DNA of 64,000 bases from Streptomyces filamentosus. GTDB lineage: Bacteria > Actinomycetota > Actinomycetes > Streptomycetales > Streptomycetaceae. A program made the position numbers and the translations under genes. Position 1 is the stretch's first letter. Each line of letters begins with the position of its first letter. Under the pieces are notes generated by a model. The model was not told the DNA's origin, made no database searches, and saw nothing but the letters and a program-made list of their open reading frames with translations. Positions 59,122 to 64,000 of this stretch are shown piece by piece. The DNA lies in contig NZ_BNBE01000001.1 of the NCBI RefSeq assembly GCF_014654895.1, forward strand, positions 3,184,501 to 3,248,500. Reading direction: 5' to 3'.

Positions 59122-61608
59122 GTGGCGGGCGAGTCCCCCGACAGGGCGGAGCAGCAGGGGTCGTCGGAGGGCAGGACGCCGGGATCGTCGTCGACGGTTG
59201 CGTCCTCGGACTCCCCGGCGCCCGCGACGGCCGGGCCGGGACGGGTGGACCAGCCGACGGCGGTCTTCAAGACCCTGGCGCCGCGCACCCCCGAGGACGA
59301 CGCGGAGCCGGCGAAGGCGAAGGCGAAGCCGGTGGGATCGGAGTCGGGGTCGGGGTCGGGGTCGGATGCGGCTTCGGAGTCGGCTTCCGAGGCGGTGGAG
59401 CCGGCTGACGGTTCCGGCGCGCCGGAGGGCGACCGCCTGAAGGACGCCGTGGCGGCCTGGGTCGCGAAGGCGGCGGAGGGCGGGGACGCCGAGGGCTCCC
59501 GTGGTTCCCAGGGCTCCCAGAGCCCTGAGGGCGGTGCCGCGGGCGAGGACCGGCCCGGGGACGCCTCCGGGGCCGCTGAGGCCGAGGGAGGGGCGTCCGG
59601 GGCCGCGGGAGAGCCCGGGACGGCCGAGGGGCCCGCCGAGGCCGTGGAGGCCGCTGCGGAGCCCGAGAAGGCCCCGGCGGACGCCGAGGAGCCCGTGGAG
59701 GCCCCCGAGGCGCCGAAGGCGTCGGAGGCGCCGTCCTGGTTCGCCGCGAAGAAGCCGGCGGAGCAGGCGGCCGGGCGGACGACCGCGAAGCCGGGGGAGA
59801 GGCCGGCGGAGACGCCCGAGCCCCCGAAGTCCGACGCTCCGAAGTCCGACTCCGCGCAGTCCGACGCTCCGAAGGACGCGGCTCCGAAGGCCGACGCGTC
59901 CGGGCCCGCCGCCACCGACTCCACCACCACCGCGGAGCCGGCCGCGGCGAAGCCCGCTGCCGAGGACCCCGTCGACCAGCCCACCACCATGTTCCGCGCC
60001 GTCCGGCCGCCGGCCGCGCCCGCCGTGGACCAGCCGACGACCGCGCTCAAGCTGCCGCGCGACCTGGAGGGCCCCGGCTCCGACAGCGAGCGGACGAGCA
60101 CCTTCGTACCGCTGCGCCCGGACCTCCCGACGAAGTCCGGGCCGTCCGCGAACAGCTCGGACAAGTCGGATGAGAAGGATGGACCGGCCGCGGCGTCCAC
60201 GTCGGCGGCCCCGGCCTCCCCTGCCTCCCCGGCGAAAGCTTCCGCCGCCCCCGCGAAGGCCGGCGCCACGCCCCCGCCCGCTCCGGCGGAGGCCGAGCGG
60301 ACCCGGCAGCAGCCGCTCCCGCCGCTGCCGCCGCTGGACCTGCTCGCCGAGCTGACGAACACCCCGCCCCCGCCGCCGAGCGCCTGGCGGACGACGATGC
60401 GCCGGATCCGGATCTGGACCCCGCTGGTCCTGATCCTCCTGATCGTCTTTGCGATCGCGCAGGTGGTCCGGCCGCTGCCCGCGCCCGTCCTGAAGCTCTC
60501 CGCCGAGCCCACGTTCACCTTCGGCGGCGGCCCGCTCCAGATGCCGTGGCCGAACGAGGGCCAGGGCGCGGTGGAGGTCGAGGGCGTCGGTTCCATGGGC
60601 ACGTACGGGGCGCAGAAGCCGGCCCCGATCGCGTCCGTGACGAAGACGATGACCGCGTACGTGATCCTCCGCGACCACCCGATCAAGGGGAAGCAGCAGG
60701 GCCCCGAGATCACCATCGACAAGAAGGCCGCGGAGCAGGCGAACGCCACGCACGAGTCGACGGCGGCCGTGCGGGAGGGCCAGACCTACACGGAGAAGGA
60801 GCTCCTGGAGCTCCTGATGATCCCCTCCGCGAACAACGTGGCCCGGCTGCTCGCGCGCTGGGACGCCGGTTCGGAGCAGGCGTTCGTGGACAAGATGAAC
60901 GCCGCCGCGAAGGACCTGGGCATGACCCAGTCCCGCTACACCGACCCGTCCGGCCTGCTCGACTCGACCGTGTCGACCCCGCGGGACCAGCTGAAGCTGG
61001 CGAAGGCGGTCATGCAGTACGACGTGTTCCGCGAGATCGTGAACATGCCGAACGTGACGGTCGACGGCATCCCCGGCCGCATCGAGAACAACAACAACAT
61101 CCTGCTCAAGGATGGTGTGAGCGGCATCAAGACCGGCTCGTCCACGCCCGCCGGCGGCAACCTGCTCTGGTCGGCGAACACCCTGGTCGACGGCCAGCCC
61201 CGCCGCATCCTCGGCATCGTGATGGGCGCGAAGAACGCCAAGATCCTCAACGACAAGCTCCAGCTGTCGATCGACTACAGCTACGAGCTGATCAAGAAGG
61301 CCCAGGAGGACGTCACCTCCGCGGCCGTCGTCAAGAAGGGCCAGGTCGTCGGCTACGTCGACGACGGGCTCGGCGGCCGGACCCCGGTCGTGGCGACGAA
61401 GGAGATCAAGGCGGTCGGCTGGCCGGGCCTGAAGGTCGAGCTGGCGCTGACCGACGGCGGCAGGGCCGTCCCGCACTCCGGCAGGGCCGGGGACGTCGTC
61501 GGCACGATCGCGGTCGGCGAGGGCGCGGGGAAGGTCAGCTCCCCCGTGGCCCTCCAGGAGGACCTGGTCGAGCCCGGCTTCGACAAGAAGCTCACCCGGG
61601 TCGGCTGA
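59122..61608 (+). CDS. D-Ala-D-Ala carboxypeptidase (peptidase S11) with long N-terminal cytoplasmic region
   Basis: 828 residues from the GTG at 59122 (GGAGGA upstream; an ATG at 59101 is possible). Residues 1-430 are disordered, Ala/Glu/Pro-rich, with three VDQPT elements (VDQPTAVF at 42, VDQPTTMF at 284, VDQPTTAL at 302). One transmembrane helix (~431-450, WTPLVLILLIVFAIAQVV) then the S11 domain: SVTK (Ser505-Lys508), SAN (569-571), KTG (670-672). It trims pentapeptide stems outside the membrane. The VDQPTT repeats look like kinase or FHA targets; that is inference. Confidence 0.9.
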   Translation: MAGESPDRAEQQGSSEGRTPGSSSTVASSDSPAPATAGPGRVDQPTAVFKTLAPRTPEDDAEPAKAKAKPVGSESGSGSGSDAASESASEAVEPADGSGAPEGDRLKDAVAAWVAKAAEGGDAEGSRGSQGSQSPEGGAAGEDRPGDASGAAEAEGGASGAAGEPGTAEGPAEAVEAAAEPEKAPADAEEPVEAPEAPKASEAPSWFAAKKPAEQAAGRTTAKPGERPAETPEPPKSDAPKSDSAQSDAPKDAAPKADASGPAATDSTTTAEPAAAKPAAEDPVDQPTTMFRAVRPPAAPAVDQPTTALKLPRDLEGPGSDSERTSTFVPLRPDLPTKSGPSANSSDKSDEKDGPAAASTSAAPASPASPAKASAAPAKAGATPPPAPAEAERTRQQPLPPLPPLDLLAELTNTPPPPPSAWRTTMRRIRIWTPLVLILLIVFAIAQVVRPLPAPVLKLSAEPTFTFGGGPLQMPWPNEGQGAVEVEGVGSMGTYGAQKPAPIASVTKTMTAYVILRDHPIKGKQQGPEITIDKKAAEQANATHESTAAVREGQTYTEKELLELLMIPSANNVARLLARWDAGSEQAFVDKMNAAAKDLGMTQSRYTDPSGLLDSTVSTPRDQLKLAKAVMQYDVFREIVNMPNVTVDGIPGRIENNNNILLKDGVSGIKTGSSTPAGGNLLWSANTLVDGQPRRILGIVMGAKNAKILNDKLQLSIDYSYELIKKAQEDVTSAAVVKKGQVVGYVDDGLGGRTPVVATKEIKAVGWPGLKVELALTDGGRAVPHSGRAGDVVGTIAVGEGAGKVSSPVALQEDLVEPGFDKKLTRVG

Positions 61609-61630
61609 CCCGGCCGGCCCACCCGCGCAC

Positions 61631-61658
61631 AGGGCGCCCCGGACGTCCGGGGCGCCCT
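61631..61658 (+). terminator. Terminator after the carboxypeptidase gene
   Basis: A 28-bp perfect palindrome (arms AGGGCGCCCCGG and its complement, centre ACGT), 23 bp after the stop codon. Strong stem without T run. Confidence 0.85.
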
Positions 61659-61749
61659 GCTGTTAGCGTCTTCGGGGGACGAGACGCGACACGCGGGACG
61701 CGCGGGACGCGAGACGGGTAGCAGGGAAGCAGCACGGGAAAGGGCCGCA

Positions 61750-63627
61750 GTGACCACCGCCGAGCCGACACGCGCGGGCCGCAGCACGGCCGCCGCACCC
61801 CTTCCCGACCCGTCCGGCACCCCCACGCCCCCCACCTCCGGTTCACCCTCGCGAATAGTGCTTCCGAACCAGCGCACCGCCCCCGGGCGGACCCCGCCGC
61901 CGCCCACGCCGTTCCGGCGCAAGCGTCGCTACCCCGTGATGGTGGCGACGGGCGTCGCCGCGCTCCTCCACCTCCTGTGGTTCTTCTGGTTCGCGAACAG
62001 CGGCGGCGACCTCGCCGCGCAGGACGCCTGGGCCGAGTTCGTCGGACGGCACCCGGACTCCGCGTACAACCTGGCCTGGTACGGGGGCATGCACCCGGTC
62101 TCGTACAGCGTGGTCTCGCCGTACGTGATGTCCGTGCTCGGCGTCCGCTCGACGATGATGATCGCGGGGACGCTGTCCGCCGCCCTGACCGCGCTGTTCC
62201 TGGTGCGGGTGCCGGCGGTGCGGAACCCGCTGGCGTGCTCCCTCGCCGGGGTCTTCGCCTTCCTCTGCAACGCGCTGTCCGGCCGGGTGACCTTCGGCCT
62301 CGGCATGATGTTCGCGCTCGGCGCGGTCGCCGCCGTCTTCTGCTGGCCGCACCGCTGGCGCCGCAAGCGCTGGGCGAAGGCGGTCTTCGCGGTCCCGCTG
62401 TCCGGGCTCGCCACGGCGTGCAGCCCCGTCGCGGGCCTCTTCCTCGGCGTGGTGGCGGCCGCCCTCTTCCTCAACAAGCGGCGCCCGGGGGCGTACGCGA
62501 TCGGCCTCGCCCCGGTGGCGGTCGTCGCGCTCTCCTCCTGGCTCTTCCCCTTCTCCGGCACCCAGCCGATGGCCTTCGCCTCGACCGCGCTGCCGCTGGT
62601 CTTCGGGATCCTCGTCCTCTTCCTCGTGCCGAAGGACTGGCGGACGGTCCGCACGGCCGCCGCCTGCTACACCGTCGGCACCTTCCTGACCTGGCTGATC
62701 GACTCGCAGATCGGCTCGAACATCTCCCGGCTGCCGATGCTCTTCGCGGGCGTGGTGCTGCTGGCGGCCCTGCCGTACGCCCGGCCGCGTTCGCGGCGCT
62801 GGTACGCGCTCGTCCTCGCCGTCCTCGGCCTGAACTTCTGGATCGGCTTCAAGGGCGTCGACGACGTCATCCGCACCCGCCCCGACGCCTCCTGGGCCTT
62901 CGAGGTGGCGCCGCTGATCAACCAGCTCCAGGTGCGGGAGGCGCGGAAGGCGCGCGTCGAGGTCGTCCCCGCCTCCAGCCACCGGGAGTCCTCGGCGCTC
63001 AGCCCGTACATCAACCTGGCGCGCGGCTGGAACCGGCAGGCGGACATGGAGCGCAACCCGCTCTTCTACGACGACACCCTCAACGCCGTGAACTACCGCG
63101 AGTGGCTCCACCGCTGGGCCGTCCGGTACGTCGTCCTCCCCACCGGCGCCCCCGACTCCGGCGCCGCCCGCGAGGCGGAGCTCGTCGACAAGGGCCTGCC
63201 GTACCTGAACCAGATCTGGTCCGACGCGAACTGGCGGCTGTACGAGGTCGCCGGCGCCACCCCCCTCGCCGACGCCCCCGCGCAGGTCGAGCGCGCCGCC
63301 GAGAACGAGGTCGTCCTCCACCTCGACCGCCCGGCCCGGGTCAGGATCCGCGTCCCCTACTCGCCGTGGCTGGCGCTGATGGACGAGAACGGCGGCAAGC
63401 TGGAGCCCCCGCAGGAGACGGAGGAGTCCAAGCTGGCCCGCGAGGAGTCCGAGACCGAGCTCCCGAAGGTCTTCGCCAACGAGGACGGCTGCCTGGTGAA
63501 GGCCGAGCCGGACGAGCAGGGCGACGAGTGGACGGAACTGGTCGCGCCCAAGGCCGGCACGTACCGCCTGGCCGCCCCCTACAAGCTCTTCCCGCGCGGC
63601 ACGGCCTGCCCGGAGGAACTGCGCTGA
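61750..63627 (+). CDS. Large membrane protein, GT-C/glycosyltransferase-like, unknown function
   Basis: 625 residues from a GTG. A Pro/Thr-rich basic N-terminus (~1-60) then about ten transmembrane helices (from YPVMVATGVAALLHLLWFFW to ~390), with HPVSYSVVSPYVMSVLGVRS resembling the first loop of GT-C glycosyltransferases; the C-terminal ~230 residues are soluble (SPYINLARGWNRQADMERNP, YNDDT-like FYDDTLNAVNYREWLHRW) and may be periplasmic. Possible MptB/arabinosyl-transferase-like family; not assignable. Signal peptidase follows 105 bp downstream. Confidence 0.75.
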   Translation: MTTAEPTRAGRSTAAAPLPDPSGTPTPPTSGSPSRIVLPNQRTAPGRTPPPPTPFRRKRRYPVMVATGVAALLHLLWFFWFANSGGDLAAQDAWAEFVGRHPDSAYNLAWYGGMHPVSYSVVSPYVMSVLGVRSTMMIAGTLSAALTALFLVRVPAVRNPLACSLAGVFAFLCNALSGRVTFGLGMMFALGAVAAVFCWPHRWRRKRWAKAVFAVPLSGLATACSPVAGLFLGVVAAALFLNKRRPGAYAIGLAPVAVVALSSWLFPFSGTQPMAFASTALPLVFGILVLFLVPKDWRTVRTAAACYTVGTFLTWLIDSQIGSNISRLPMLFAGVVLLAALPYARPRSRRWYALVLAVLGLNFWIGFKGVDDVIRTRPDASWAFEVAPLINQLQVREARKARVEVVPASSHRESSALSPYINLARGWNRQADMERNPLFYDDTLNAVNYREWLHRWAVRYVVLPTGAPDSGAAREAELVDKGLPYLNQIWSDANWRLYEVAGATPLADAPAQVERAAENEVVLHLDRPARVRIRVPYSPWLALMDENGGKLEPPQETEESKLAREESETELPKVFANEDGCLVKAEPDEQGDEWTELVAPKAGTYRLAAPYKLFPRGTACPEELR

Positions 63628-63731
63628 GGCCCCGGCGGGCAGCTCGTCGGGCCGCCCGCCGGGTCACTCATAAGGAGGGTGAACCCGGCAGGGGACTGCG
63701 CGGGCCCCGCCGGGAGCCCTAGGGTCGTCCC

Positions 63732-64000
63732 ATGCGGCAGGAACCAACTGGATCGGGGACGGCGGACGTGACGGACGCACGAGACGTGGCGACGGAGACG
63801 AAGCCCGGCACCGGAACCGACACCGACACCCATGCCGGTGGGGAGGCCGGTGCGCGGGAGGCGGCGGGGCCGCCCGGCCGCCGTCGCCGCCGCAGGCTCT
63901 CCCCGTGGGTGGAGTACCCGCTCCTCGCCGTGGTCGCCCTGGTGCTGGCCTTCCTGATCAAGACCTTCCTGGTGCAGGCGTTCCTGATCCCCTCGGGCTC
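63732..64000 (+). CDS. Signal peptidase I (3'-truncated by the window edge)
   Basis: Only the first ~89 codons are present. After a polar, Thr/Asp/Gly-rich N-terminus and an Arg cluster (PPGRRRRRR), a hydrophobic segment (VEYPLLAVVALVLAFLIKTF) leads to LVQAFLIPSG, the start of the catalytic domain with the Ser of S26 peptidases (…IPSGSM…) about to appear. TAGGGT 6 bp before the ATG suggests a leaderless message; a GTG at 63768 is an alternative. Removes signal peptides of exported proteins. Confidence 0.9.
   Translation, partial: MRQEPTGSGTADVTDARDVATETKPGTGTDTDTHAGGEAGAREAAGPPGRRRRRRLSPWVEYPLLAVVALVLAFLIKTFLVQAFLIPSG

Noticed and set aside
1-64000. Phage, integrase, IS or tRNA attachment signatures around the lasso or toxin loci
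   Set aside because: No integrase, transposase, terminal inverted repeats or tRNA gene could be seen.

Overview
The window reads as a chromosomal segment of a Streptomyces: very high G+C, GTG starts, many start-stop overlaps, apparently leaderless promoters (a TAnnnT box 6-8 nt before the ATG), an AfsR/SARP-type regulator, a DUF397/XRE pair, futalosine-pathway menaquinone genes and coenzyme F420 biosynthesis. I see no rRNA, tRNA, CRISPR array, integrase, transposase or prophage. Both ends cut a gene (a UbiA-type prenyltransferase on the left, a signal peptidase I on the right).

Layout. 1-3.2 kb: late and early menaquinone genes (mqnP-like, ubiX-like, mqnE) with an AsnC/Lrp regulator between them. 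3.2-5.2 kb: AraC/GyrI regulator, GNAT, DUF4229 protein. 5.2-10.2 kb: a compact lasso-peptide operon (precursor, cyclase, leader peptidase, GNAT acetyltransferase) whose 16-residue core, GQGGGQSEDKRRAYNC, matches from memory the published acetylated lasso peptide albusnodin. It is preceded by two tiny coupled genes and faces a pair of GntR/UTRA genes across a repeated operator-like sequence. 10.5-15 kb: a Cys-rich leader peptide ahead of a DAACS symporter, a TetR regulator and a long-chain acyl-CoA ligase. 15-28.7 kb: PNPOx-like protein, two thiolase/lipid-transfer proteins, an odd acyl-CoA dehydrogenase, a deazaflavin nitroreductase, a TetR regulator, a VOC protein, a Ser/Thr kinase with a PQQ-type propeller, enoyl-CoA hydratase, DUF35 protein and acyl-CoA synthetase. 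28.8-37.3 kb: LppU-like and DUF2079 proteins, a two-component system, two small proteins sharing an NVH(V/I)T motif, and an AfsR-like regulator. 37.7-46 kb: amidohydrolases, luciferase-like oxidoreductases, SDR and aldehyde dehydrogenase, interrupted by a MazF-type toxin-antitoxin pair. 46.4-64 kb: APC permease, GNATs, F420 oxidoreductase and fbiC, ADP-ribosylglycohydrolase, SDR, DUF397/XRE, GPP34, D-Ala-D-Ala carboxypeptidase, a large membrane protein and signal peptidase.

The main organising signal is a 15-bp palindrome, CTGACG-N3-CGTCAG, present nine times in perfect or near-perfect form (positions 16.9, 17.0, 27.1 twice, 37.7, 39.7, 41.5 twice and 55.6 kb), each time in front of a catabolic gene; a weaker tenth copy overlaps the start codon of the TetR gene at 18.8-19.4 kb. 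These loci encode CoA ligase, acyl-CoA dehydrogenase, enoyl-CoA hydratase, thiolase/aldolase plus DUF35 partner, F420/FMN-type oxidoreductases, SDRs, amidohydrolases and an aldehyde dehydrogenase. I infer one dispersed, TetR-controlled catabolic regulon for a hydrophobic or cyclic carboxylic acid. The substrate is not identifiable from sequence. fbiC in the same window would supply F420 to several of these enzymes.

The least familiar element is the pair at 33.2-33.9 kb: a small secreted protein whose predicted mature form starts NVHITT, next to a 74-residue protein with four NVHVT copies, both beside a two-component system.
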